DNA of 64,000 nt from Allobosea sp. (GTDB lineage: Bacteria > Pseudomonadota > Alphaproteobacteria > Rhizobiales > Beijerinckiaceae): NCBI GenBank assembly GCA_024231975.1, contig JAAEQB010000013.1, positions 62,001-126,000 on the forward strand. The letters are read 5' to 3'. The notes below the pieces were generated by a model. The model was given only the letters and a program-made list of their open reading frames with translations. It was not told the DNA's origin and did not search any database. Positions 1 to 7,478 of this stretch are shown piece after piece. The number at the start of each line of letters is the position of its first letter. The stretch's first letter is position 1. The position numbers and the translations under genes are program-made.

Positions 1-1644
1 CGCCACCTGCGAGGGGATGTGGCGGCCCATCATCTTGCGCAGGATCAGCTTGCCGTCGCGCGTCTTCTCGAAATAGCGCTGCGCCTTGCCGCCGGGCTCG
101 TTCTCGTTGAGCTGCACCACCTCGGTCAGGTTGCCGAGCTTCATCTTCGCCGGCAGGCGCATGGCGAAGTCGACGAGGTCGTTGTCGAGGAAGGGAACGC
201 GCCCCTCCAGCCCATGCGCCATGGCGAGCTTGTCGTCGACGACGAGCAGGCCGTTGAGGAAGGTCTTGGCCTCGAAATAGAGCGAGTGGTTGATGTAGTC
301 CTCCGGGCGCGTCAGCGTATGCGCATGCTCGTGGAAGACGTCGCGGAAGATCTCGGTCGGCGCCGTCGCCGAGGCCTCCCCCCAGACCGGAGCGAGCATC
401 TGCGGCAGCAGTTCGGTCGGCACCAGGCGCTGCCAGAAGCCGTAGTACTTCTCGACATAGTGGTCGAAATCGTCGTTCACCACCGCGCGATAATAGCGCC
501 AGGGATAGCCGGCGAAGAGCTCGTCGCCGCCGGTGCCCGAGAGCACGACCTTGACGAATTTCGAGGCCAGCTTGGCAGCGTAGTAGTTCGGGTAGGACTG
601 GCCGACGCGCGGCTCCTCGAGATGCCAGGCGAGGCGCGGCAAGGCGCGCTCCATGTCGCCGGCCTTCAGCACCATCTCGTAATGCTCGGTCTTGAACAGA
701 TACGACATGTGCTCGGCCTTCGAGCGCTCGTCATAGCCGAGCTCGACGCCCGAGGCCGAGTTGAGGTCGAAGCCGACGGTGAAGGTGCGCATGAACGGCA
801 GCTGCGCCGCCGCCAGGGCCGTGATCGAGCCCGAATCCATGCCACCCGAAAGATAGGAGCCGACATCGACGTCGCTGATCATCTGCCGGCTGACAGCCTG
901 CCGGAACAGGAAGTCGAGCTCGTCGAGCGCCTTGGCTTCGTCGACTGGGCCGTCCGGCTCCTGGAAGTGATAATCCCAGTAGCGCTGCGGCTGGAGCGGC
1001 TCGCGGCCCGGCTTCACCTCAAGATAGCAGCCGGCCGACAGCAGCTTGACGCCGGCGAACAGCGTCCTGTCGGTGAAGAAATTCTGGAAGGTCAGATATT
1101 CGGACAGGCCGCTGACATCCATCCGGGACGAGAAGCCCGGAAAGCCGCGGAACGCCTTGATCTCGGACGCGAACAGGAAGGCGCCGTCGACCTCGGCGTA
1201 ATAGACCGGCTTCACGCCGAAGCGGTCGCGCGCGATCGTCAGCTTGCGCTCTTTGCTGTCCCAGATCGCGAAGGCGAACATGCCGTTCAGCCGCAGCAGA
1301 GCCGACAGACCCCATTCGACGAAGGCGGTGAGCAGCACTTCGCTGTCGCCGCTCGAATGGAAGAGATGGCCGCGCGCGCTAAGCTCGGCCTTCAGTTCCT
1401 TGAAATTGTAGATCTCGCCATTGTAGCTCAGCACATAGCGGCCATCGCGCGTCGCCATCGGCTGGCGCGCCGCATCGGTCAGGTCGATGATCGAGAGCCG
1501 ACGGTGGCCGAGCCCGACGGGGCCGTCGCAATAATGGCCTTCGCCGTCCGGGCCGCGATGGGCGATGATGTCGGTCATCGCCTTCAGGGTCACCGGCGAA
1601 GCCGGTCTGCCGTCCCGATGCAGGACGCCTGCAATGCCGCACAT
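1..1644 (-). CDS. asnB: Asparagine synthase (glutamine-hydrolysing)-type amidotransferase, 3' end outside window
   Basis: 548 codons are present and the frame is still open at the window edge. The protein begins MCGIAG, so Cys2 is the N-terminal nucleophile of a class II glutamine amidotransferase. It continues with the AHRGPDGEG and NGEIYN blocks of that domain and then the synthetase domain, whose ATP pyrophosphatase loop reads SGGMDSGS (SGGLDSS is usual). The chemistry is glutamine-dependent amidation of a carboxylate. As last gene of a regulator/antiterminator/epimerase operon it may amidate a sugar or a polymer building block rather than serve general asparagine supply; this is inferred from context. 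The start is fixed by the obligatory Met-Cys. Confidence 0.9.
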   Translation of the reverse strand, partial: MCGIAGVLHRDGRPASPVTLKAMTDIIAHRGPDGEGHYCDGPVGLGHRRLSIIDLTDAARQPMATRDGRYVLSYNGEIYNFKELKAELSARGHLFHSSGDSEVLLTAFVEWGLSALLRLNGMFAFAIWDSKERKLTIARDRFGVKPVYYAEVDGAFLFASEIKAFRGFPGFSSRMDVSGLSEYLTFQNFFTDRTLFAGVKLLSAGCYLEVKPGREPLQPQRYWDYHFQEPDGPVDEAKALDELDFLFRQAVSRQMISDVDVGSYLSGGMDSGSITALAAAQLPFMRTFTVGFDLNSASGVELGYDERSKAEHMSYLFKTEHYEMVLKAGDMERALPRLAWHLEEPRVGQSYPNYYAAKLASKFVKVVLSGTGGDELFAGYPWRYYRAVVNDDFDHYVEKYYGFWQRLVPTELLPQMLAPVWGEASATAPTEIFRDVFHEHAHTLTRPEDYINHSLYFEAKTFLNGLLVVDDKLAMAHGLEGRVPFLDNDLVDFAMRLPAKMKLGNLTEVVQLNENEPGGKAQRYFEKTRDGKLILRKMMGRHIPSQVA

Positions 1645-1675
1645 AGCGCTATCGTCCGATCATGGAGCTGAAAGA

Positions 1676-1699
1676 GGCCGGCGCCCCGAGGCGCCGGCC
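1676..1699 (-). terminator. Intercistronic GC stem-loop between epimerase and asnB
   Basis: A perfect 10-bp stem (GGCCGGCGCC) closes a 4-nt loop in the 69-bp gap between the epimerase stop and the asnB start. On the transcribed strand the loop reads TCGG and only a short T-containing stretch (TCTTTC) follows. It could be a weak terminator or an mRNA-stabilising hairpin. An antiterminator-like gene in the same operon makes conditional read-through plausible. Confidence 0.55.
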
Positions 1700-1713
1700 G
1701 ATATTGCGAAGGA

Positions 1714-2709
1714 TCAGAGCTGGGCCTTGGCCCGGCGCTGGGCGACCTGCTCGATGTGCTCCTTGCGCCACTCGATCAGTTGCTTCAGCCCCTCGTCGAG
1801 ATCGATCTTGGCGGTGAAGCCGATCTCCTTGCTCGCCTTCACCGGCGAGCCGATGCGGTTGCGCACCAGCGTGGCCTGGCTGCGCGGCGCATAGTTGATC
1901 GGCTGGTTCGAGCCGGTCAGGTTGAGCAGCTTCTCGGCGACCTCCTTGAGCGAGGTGCGCTTGCCGGTGCCGACATTGTAGAAGCTGTCGGTGGCGGTCG
2001 ACTGCATCGCGCAGAGATTGGAGCGGGCGCAGTCCTCGACCGCGACGAAGTCGAAGGCCTCGGAGCCGTCCCCCATGATGGTCGGGCCCTCGCCGCGGTC
2101 AATCGCATCGAGCATCTTCATGATCACGGCGATGTAGGCGCCGCGATAGTCCTGGCGCGGGCCATAGACGTTCATGTAGCGCAGGCCGACATAGTCGAGC
2201 CCGTAGCGGAAATGATAGGCGCGGGCCATCGCCTCGCCGCAGATCTTGGTCGCGCCGTAGAAGTTCTTGTTGTTGAAGGGGTGGTCCTCGGTCATCGGTT
2301 CCTGGACGGCGTCGCCGTAGACTGAGGCCGAGGACGACCAGACGAGGCGCTTGACGCCGTTGCGCACGCAGCCGTCGAGCACGTTGAACATGCCGCGGAC
2401 ATTGGTCTCGAAGGCCGTGCGCGGATATTCATGGCACTGCAGCAGCCACAGCGCCGCGAACTGGAAGACGCCGTCCGCACCCTTGAGGGCTGCGTCGAGA
2501 ATGTCGGTCTGGGTGATGTCGCCGCCGGCCTCGAAGATTTTGACGCGCGGATCTTTCAGCGCGTTGGCGAGGTTCTCATGCGTGCCGCGCACGAAATTGT
2601 CGTAGATCACGATCTCGCCGACATCGGTCTTGGTCAGCTGATCCACCGCATGCGAGCCGATCAGGCCCGCGCCACCGATCACAACGACGCGCTTTCCCTG
2701 GAGTTCCAC
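1714..2709 (-). CDS. NAD-dependent epimerase/dehydratase (extended SDR, UDP-glucose 4-epimerase-like)
   Basis: 331 aa from a GTG start at 2709, chosen because AAGGGA lies just upstream and the Rossmann strand begins at once (KRVVVIGGAGLIGSH, the GxxGxxG NAD loop). Ser-Ser-Ala-Ser-Val-Tyr near residue 125 and the YGATK motif supply the SDR catalytic Ser/Tyr/Lys. The VGLRYMNVYGPRQ block is typical of nucleotide-sugar epimerases and dehydratases. Probable role: making an NDP-sugar for a surface polysaccharide. Exact substrate cannot be read from sequence. An in-frame ATG at 2763 would add 18 unlikely residues. Confidence 0.85.
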   Translation of the reverse strand: MELQGKRVVVIGGAGLIGSHAVDQLTKTDVGEIVIYDNFVRGTHENLANALKDPRVKIFEAGGDITQTDILDAALKGADGVFQFAALWLLQCHEYPRTAFETNVRGMFNVLDGCVRNGVKRLVWSSSASVYGDAVQEPMTEDHPFNNKNFYGATKICGEAMARAYHFRYGLDYVGLRYMNVYGPRQDYRGAYIAVIMKMLDAIDRGEGPTIMGDGSEAFDFVAVEDCARSNLCAMQSTATDSFYNVGTGKRTSLKEVAEKLLNLTGSNQPINYAPRSQATLVRNRIGSPVKASKEIGFTAKIDLDEGLKQLIEWRKEHIEQVAQRRAKAQL

Positions 2710-2761
2710 GTTCAGTTTCCCTTTTTGGCGATGCGACGGCAGGCCCGCGCATGATTTGTCC

Positions 2762-2771
2762 AAGCTACCGC
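2762..2771 (-). promoter_or_regulatory. ops-like element in epimerase leader
   Basis: On the transcribed (minus) strand this reads GCGGTAGCTT, matching the GCGGTAG core of the enterobacterial ops element (GGCGGTAGNNT) that recruits RfaH. It sits about 53 nt before the epimerase start and just after the gene for a NusG/RfaH-like protein. Position and strand are those expected for ops, but a 7-8 nt match can occur by chance. Confidence 0.3.
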
Positions 2772-2829
2772 AGTCCGGGTGCGACGAAGCGCCCGAACCG
2801 CACCTTGCTAACTGGCCGAAACCGTCCGC

Positions 2830-3360
2830 TTACGCGGCCTTTTCGACCATGTCCTCGTCCAGCAGCACCCTGACCTTGCCGCCGAGCAGGTCGAGCAGCA
2901 CGGCGATACGGTCCCGGTCCCTGAAGCCTTCGAACAGGCCCAGCGTTTCGGCGAAGCTGCCGGAGCGGATGCGCACCATCTGGCCCGGCGCGAAATCCGG
3001 CCGCTGCGAGAGTGCGATATAGCCTTGCCCGTCGCGCCGCGCCCGCAGGCCCTCGACCACCGCATCGGCGATCGGCAGCGGGCCGCTTTCGCCGGCGACG
3101 AGCCGCGCCACGCCGAAGGTTCCGTTGATGGAGCGCCAGCGTTGACGGGCCGGATCGAGCCGCACGAACAGATAGCCGGGGAAGAGCGGCGCAGGGGCGA
3201 CCGTCACCTTGCGCGCGTGGCGCCGCCTACGCAGATAGCACGGCAGGAAGGTCTCGAATCCCTGGTTCTCGAGCTCGTGGACGGCCCGCTGTTCCGACAG
3301 GTGCCGAGCCTGCACGACATACCAGCGCGCGCCGGTCGAGAGGGCCGTCGGCATCGTCAC
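2830..3360 (-). CDS. NusG/RfaH-family transcription antitermination protein
   Basis: 176 aa. The NGN domain (about residues 12-115) is recognisable from RWYVVQARHLSEQRAVHELE, the aromatic FETFLPCY segment and PLFPGYLFVRLD. The C-terminal KOW-like domain contains FAPGQMVRIRSG and ends with VRVLLDEDMVEKA. Such specialised NusG paralogues bind RNA polymerase and suppress termination in long surface-polysaccharide operons. The GTG start at 3360 has GGAGG 7 nt upstream and overlaps the stop of the preceding regulator by 4 nt, so the two are translationally coupled. Length and operon position argue against the housekeeping NusG. Confidence 0.85.
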   Translation of the reverse strand: MTMPTALSTGARWYVVQARHLSEQRAVHELENQGFETFLPCYLRRRRHARKVTVAPAPLFPGYLFVRLDPARQRWRSINGTFGVARLVAGESGPLPIADAVVEGLRARRDGQGYIALSQRPDFAPGQMVRIRSGSFAETLGLFEGFRDRDRIAVLLDLLGGKVRVLLDEDMVEKAA

Positions 3361-4028
3361 GAGCGCGCCTCCACGGTGCGCACCGACAGCATCGACGGCA
3401 CCAGGACGCGCTGCTCGCCGAGTGCCGCAACAGCCTCGTCGTAATAGCGCTGGGCATCATGAATGCCGGTCACGATCGCGCCGCCCGGACGGACCGGCGC
3501 CTCGGCCAGCGAGGCCACGACGGGAATGTTGAACAGGCTCGGCTTGCGCATGCCGGCATCGACGATGGCGACGATGGTGACGCCATGCTCGGCCGCGCCG
3601 AGGATCGCGATCTCCGTCAGATCACTGCCGCCACAGAGCGCCAGGCGATCGAGCTTGTGCTCGCGGGCCTGCTCGAACAGGGCCGAGCATTCGCTCCGGG
3701 CACGGCGGAAGAAGGACAGCGACCAGGACAGGTATTCGGCGGTGAGCCGCGACTTCTCGGCAAAGCCCGAGGGCGTCAGATAATAAGCGTAGCGGCGGCG
3801 CGGCACCTGCTGGACCTTGATCAGGCCCTTCTTCACGCAGCGCTTGATGTAGGTGTTGACCAGGCCGAGCGCGACGCCGAGCTCCCCGGCCAGCGCCCGC
3901 TGCGAGACATGGGCCTCGCGCTCGACGAAGGCGAGCAACCCGGCAATGTGACGCCCTTCGGCATCGGCGGCCCCGAGCTCGGAGCCGTCAGCGGAGACGC
4001 CTGCGCCGTTGTTCGATCCGACGATCAT
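3357..4028 (-). CDS. Winged-HTH regulator with C-terminal Rossmann-like sensor domain
   Basis: 223 aa. Residues about 25-95 form a MarR/winged helix fold: VSQRALAGELGVALGLVNTYIKR is the recognition region and RRRYAYYLTPSGF the wing. Residues about 125-215 look like a nucleotide- or CoA-binding Rossmann fold (LALCGGSDLTEIAI, then VTIVAIVDAG), suggesting response to a nucleotide-sugar or cofactor; this is inference. First gene of the antiterminator/epimerase/asnB operon. Paired palindromes lie 16-56 nt upstream, one within the likely promoter spacer, so negative autoregulation is likely. No Shine-Dalgarno precedes the ATG. Confidence 0.75.
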   Translation of the reverse strand: MIVGSNNGAGVSADGSELGAADAEGRHIAGLLAFVEREAHVSQRALAGELGVALGLVNTYIKRCVKKGLIKVQQVPRRRYAYYLTPSGFAEKSRLTAEYLSWSLSFFRRARSECSALFEQAREHKLDRLALCGGSDLTEIAILGAAEHGVTIVAIVDAGMRKPSLFNIPVVASLAEAPVRPGGAIVTGIHDAQRYYDEAVAALGEQRVLVPSMLSVRTVEARS

Positions 4029-4037
4029 GGCCGGCGG

Positions 4038-4084
4038 CGTATCACGTTCAGCGCGTGAACGTCAAATGCGTTCAGCGCATGAAC
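4038..4084 (-). promoter_or_regulatory. Promoter with two operator palindromes upstream of wHTH operon
   Basis: Read on the minus strand: -35-like TTGACG (4065-4060) and a weak -10-like GATACG (4043-4038) 16 bp apart. The spacer is a perfect inverted repeat, ACGTTCA-N5-TGAACGT (4044-4062). A second copy of the box (GTTCA-N5-TGAAC, 4070-4084) lies 24 bp further upstream. A transcript from this promoter would begin only a few nt before the ATG. Binding of a dimeric regulator here would block RNA polymerase. Confidence 0.5.
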
Positions 4085-4103
4085 ACTACTCGAAGCTCGT
4101 CCT

Positions 4104-6041
4104 TCAGGCGTAGCTGAACGGCGCGTCGCTCGGGGTGAAGGTCGACAGATCGAGCTTCCAGCGAGTGCTGCCGTCGGCCTCGCCCCCGACCTGCTCGAAG
4201 CCGAGCTTGCGATAGTGATCCTTGACCAAGCCGTTCTTGGCCGTGGGCAGATAGAGTCCGTGGAGGACACCGCCCCCGCGCTCCGAGAGCCGTTCCGCGA
4301 GCTTGTTCAGAACCGCTTCCTCGACGCGTCGATTGAGCACCCGGCAGCTCATCAACCAGATCGGCAGGGTCCAGCCATCCCCCGAGCGCTCGGCCACCAC
4401 GACGCCGATGATACCGTTGTCGCCGAACTTGTCGGTGACGCGAACCTGCATGGTGACGTGGTTGTCGCTGTCCATCCAGGCCCGGACCTGCGCCTCGTCG
4501 CAGCGCTGCGTCGTCAGGTTGAACTGGTTCGTCTTGTTGATCAGCTGGGTGATCCGCGTCAGGCCCACGCTGTCGAACGGATGGGCCTGCATGCCCATCT
4601 CGAGCGAACGCAGATACTCGTCGATCGACTGCCCCTCGACCCGGATGCTCTCGCGCTGAGCGTTCTTGTAATAGAGCTCGGCCCGCTGGCGGTCCTCTTC
4701 GGTAAAGGCGATGCTTTCGAAATAGCCGGCATGGAAGATGGTCGGCGCGTAGAGCGCCGGGTCGTCCGGCAACTCCGGCACAGCCACCTCCGGCAGTGCC
4801 TGGCGCACCTGGTCGCGCTCGACCGGGTTGTCGTCGAGGAAGACGAAGCTGTCGAGACCGAGCGCCAGCGTCTTCGCGATCGCACGAATATTGGAAGCCT
4901 TGTCGGTCCAGTTTGCCACGAAGGCCGCACAGTCGCTCAGCTTCAGCAGCATCTCCGGATGCTTCTCGAACGGCTCGCGCGCATTGGCTTCGTCGTTCTT
5001 CGAACAGACCGCCAGCACCACCCCGCGCTCGCTGAGCTGCTTGGCCATGCCCTGGACGGCAAGGAAGGCCTCGCCCTGCCCATCCCCCTGCCCCAGCACG
5101 ATGCCGTCCAGTCCATCGTCGCCGATGACGCCGCCCCACAGCGTATTGTCGAGGTCCAGCACCAGCACCTTGCGGCTGAGCCCGCGCCAGGCTCCGATCA
5201 CCCGCATCACATGGTCGCTGAAGAGCGGCAGCAGATCGAGCGCGAACGGAATCTTGGCGCTGTGCCAGCGGGCGTGGTCATGCCAACGAGCCAGGCCGAC
5301 GGCATCGGCGATGCCGGCAACGTCGACGACGAGGTCGCCCGTCTCCCGCGCCATGGCATCGATGCCGCGATTCACCGCGGCGATCACCTGGGACAATGTG
5401 CCCGGTAGCCGCCGATCCAGCGACCCGAACAACGGCAGGCCGGTATCCGGAACCGTCTGAAGGATGATGCGCGCGCCCGAGCCCGCAGCGAGCCCGTCCC
5501 TCAGCGTGCGGATGTAGCTCAACGCAGCGTTGGCCAGAGCCTCGGTGTCGGCGCCCGGCGCGGCGCTGAGCGGCAACCCACGGTGATCGAGCGCGAGCAG
5601 CACCACGTCCGGCCGGGCGGCATTGACGGAGGAGGCCGCAGACAAGGCTTCCTGCAGCGGCTGCCCGAAATCGGCGACCGTGATCTGTGTGTTGTGTCCG
5701 TGGCGCAACCCGCCCGAGCGCAACGAGTTCGCAAGGAAATCCGTCGTCGCATTCGAGACGATACCCAGCGAAAGCGGGCGCAGCGGCGCCAGGTCGGTGC
5801 CGGCATTCTGCTCGCGCAGCAGACGCGCTCCGAGCTTGTCCAGGCGGGTGAAATCCAGTCGGAATCTCGCCAGTTCCTGAAGTGCGGTACCAAGGTCAGC
5901 CTGCCGGCCAGCAAGGGCGGCGACGCGGGCCGGATAATCTGCCGGGCTCGGCGCCAACCAGGGGAGAGAGGCAATGTCGAGCGTCAAGACCACACCTGAA
6001 GGTTGGCGCCGGAGCCGCTGGGGTCCGGTCGATAGCGGCAC
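4104..6041 (-). CDS. FkbH-like HAD-IIIC family protein (putative glyceryl-ACP-forming enzyme)
   Basis: About 645 aa. Residues 60-280 resemble the N-terminal domain of FkbH-like proteins; the HAD core follows with VLDLDNTLWGGVIGDDG (nucleophile Asp near 296), CSKND (motif II) and FLDDNPVERDQV (motif IV). The C-terminal part (about 490-640) looks like a GNAT acyltransferase domain. In polyketide pathways FkbH homologues dephosphorylate 1,3-bisphosphoglycerate while loading glycerate onto an acyl carrier protein. An ACP gene lies in the divergent operon, so it is a candidate acyl-ACP loader for the MBOAT system. Start uncertain: the frame opens at 6041, but a TTG near residue 19 has AGGTG upstream and precedes LTLDIASLPW. 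Confidence 0.85.
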   Translation of the reverse strand: MPLSTGPQRLRRQPSGVVLTLDIASLPWLAPSPADYPARVAALAGRQADLGTALQELARFRLDFTRLDKLGARLLREQNAGTDLAPLRPLSLGIVSNATTDFLANSLRSGGLRHGHNTQITVADFGQPLQEALSAASSVNAARPDVVLLALDHRGLPLSAAPGADTEALANAALSYIRTLRDGLAAGSGARIILQTVPDTGLPLFGSLDRRLPGTLSQVIAAVNRGIDAMARETGDLVVDVAGIADAVGLARWHDHARWHSAKIPFALDLLPLFSDHVMRVIGAWRGLSRKVLVLDLDNTLWGGVIGDDGLDGIVLGQGDGQGEAFLAVQGMAKQLSERGVVLAVCSKNDEANAREPFEKHPEMLLKLSDCAAFVANWTDKASNIRAIAKTLALGLDSFVFLDDNPVERDQVRQALPEVAVPELPDDPALYAPTIFHAGYFESIAFTEEDRQRAELYYKNAQRESIRVEGQSIDEYLRSLEMGMQAHPFDSVGLTRITQLINKTNQFNLTTQRCDEAQVRAWMDSDNHVTMQVRVTDKFGDNGIIGVVVAERSGDGWTLPIWLMSCRVLNRRVEEAVLNKLAERLSERGGGVLHGLYLPTAKNGLVKDHYRKLGFEQVGGEADGSTRWKLDLSTFTPSDAPFSYA

Positions 6042-6144
6042 GGTCTATACTAACGTGCGCCTCCGACTCAACGTCACGACGCGATGCGCCCACCTTGCCT
6101 AGGAACATTCCAGTGACGTAAGGCCACGCGCTCCCCGAAAGCAA

Positions 6145-6173
6145 TTGTCTTGGCTACTCTTGCTCACTATAAG
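6145..6173 (+). promoter_or_regulatory. Sigma70-type promoter for methyltransferase/ACP/MBOAT operon
   Basis: TTGTCT (6145-6150) and TATAAG (6168-6173) are separated by exactly 17 bp in the intergenic region between divergent genes. The expected start near 6180 leaves a leader of about 45 nt that contains the GGAGAGAAG ribosome site at 6212-6220. Predicted by eye only. Confidence 0.5.
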
Positions 6174-6223
6174 CGGCGCGCTCGCAGGGCTCGGGCGACG
6201 CATCATTGTTTGGAGAGAAGCTA

Positions 6224-7156
6224 GTGTTTCAGGTCGAGTCCCTAAATGCCTATGCCAATCTCCAGAAAGTCGTCAGCCACGTGCTGGCGGTCTGGCCTGA
6301 GCATGACTCCTATTGTGTCGCCCGTTTCCGCGACGATCCGCCGGGCTTCCTGCAGCGCTCTGACGATCTTGCGGCGCTCGTCCTTGCGCTCGCAGGCGAC
6401 CAGATTCGCGCCTATTGCGAAGACTACAAATGGATGTGCGAGGAGTTCGTCGCTGAGGAGTATTACTTCAGGACGCACGGCAAATATCGCCTCAGCACAT
6501 TCAAGGAAGCCTATGACCGCGTCTATAACGACCCGGTCTACATGTCGCGCTATGTGCGCGGCATCCTGATCTCGCAGTTCATCTGGACGCCGCACGCGCG
6601 CGCCTTCGACTATTTCCGCACGCATTTCCTGCCGGGCAACAAGCCGGGAACGCGCCATCTCGAAGTGGGCCCGGGCCATGGCCTGTTTCTGTACTTCGCC
6701 GCCAAGGATCCCAATGTCGCGGAGCTGGAGGCCTGGGACGTCAGCCAGTCGAGCATCGCCGCCACGCACCATGCGCTCGACAAGCTCGGCGTCACGCGCC
6801 CGATCAACATCGTCGAACAGGACGTGCTGACCGCGCCGCGCGTGAACGGCGCTTATGACAGTGCGATCATCAGCGAAGTCCTGGAGCATCTCGAGGCTCC
6901 GGACGTCGCGCTGCAGACCCTGCATGCCGCGTTGAAGCCGGGCGGCCGCGTCTTCATCAACGTCCCGATCAACAGTCCTGCTCCGGACCACATCTATCTC
7001 TGGACGAGCATCGAGGAGTTCGTCGATTTCGTGAAGGCACAGGGATTCGAGATCGAGTCCAGCCAGTTTCTGCCTGTGACCGGCGCGACGCTCGAACGCG
7101 CCATCCGGCGCAAGCTCAGCATTTCCTGCATCGTCATCGGCCGCAAGCCCGGCTGA
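6224..7156 (+). CDS. Class I SAM-dependent methyltransferase
   Basis: 310 aa from GTG 6224, preferred over the upstream TTG (6206) because GGAGAGAAG ends 3 nt before it. The first ~130 residues are an uncharacterised helical region. SAM motif I is HLEVGPGHGLFLYFA, followed by acidic EAWDVS, then EVLEHLEAPD and LKPGGRVFINVP typical of Methyltransf_11/25 proteins. First gene of the operon with the ACP (40 nt downstream) and MBOAT. It may methylate the ACP-bound acyl group or the sugar acceptor; nothing in the sequence distinguishes these. Confidence 0.8.
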   Translation: MFQVESLNAYANLQKVVSHVLAVWPEHDSYCVARFRDDPPGFLQRSDDLAALVLALAGDQIRAYCEDYKWMCEEFVAEEYYFRTHGKYRLSTFKEAYDRVYNDPVYMSRYVRGILISQFIWTPHARAFDYFRTHFLPGNKPGTRHLEVGPGHGLFLYFAAKDPNVAELEAWDVSQSSIAATHHALDKLGVTRPINIVEQDVLTAPRVNGAYDSAIISEVLEHLEAPDVALQTLHAALKPGGRVFINVPINSPAPDHIYLWTSIEEFVDFVKAQGFEIESSQFLPVTGATLERAIRRKLSISCIVIGRKPG

Positions 7157-7195
7157 GCCGCCGCATCGATCGACATCAGCTTTGGAGTGACGTCA

Positions 7196-7444
7196 ATGAC
7201 CGACCGCAACGCGATCTATGCGCGCATCACGCCGATTTTCCGCGAGTACTTCGAGAACGACGACCTGGCGCTCGCCGACACGACCACCGCCCGCGACGTC
7301 GACGGCTGGGACAGCCTTGCGCATATCTCCATCGTCGTCGCGATCGAGAAGGAGTTCGGCATTCAGCTGGGCGTCAAGCATTCGGCCAACCTGAAGAACG
7401 TTGGCGAGCTCGTGGACGCGATCAAGACCAGGTTGCCCGCCTGA
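7196..7444 (+). CDS. Acyl carrier protein
   Basis: 82 aa, acidic. The phosphopantetheine site is GWDSLAHISIV, with the DSL serine near residue 40. GGAG at 7184-7187 supports ATG 7196 over the upstream GTG 7187. It is too divergent and in the wrong context to be the fatty-acid AcpP, and resembles dedicated carrier proteins such as DltC or those of FkbH loading modules. It lies 34 nt before the MBOAT start and is the probable thioester donor for it. Confidence 0.88.
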   Translation: MTDRNAIYARITPIFREYFENDDLALADTTTARDVDGWDSLAHISIVVAIEKEFGIQLGVKHSANLKNVGELVDAIKTRLPA

Positions 7445-7478
7445 TCCTTCAAGCCGCCCCTCAGCGACGGAAGCAGAG

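Noticed and set aside
19..1671. Long open frame (550 codons) on the plus strand
   Set aside because: It is the antisense shadow of asnB; high GC keeps stops rare. The minus-strand frame has family motifs from Met-Cys onward, the plus frame has none.
4072..5408. Additional long frames over the FkbH gene on both strands
   Set aside because: Alternative-frame shadows; only 4104-6041 on the minus strand shows HAD and GNAT motifs.
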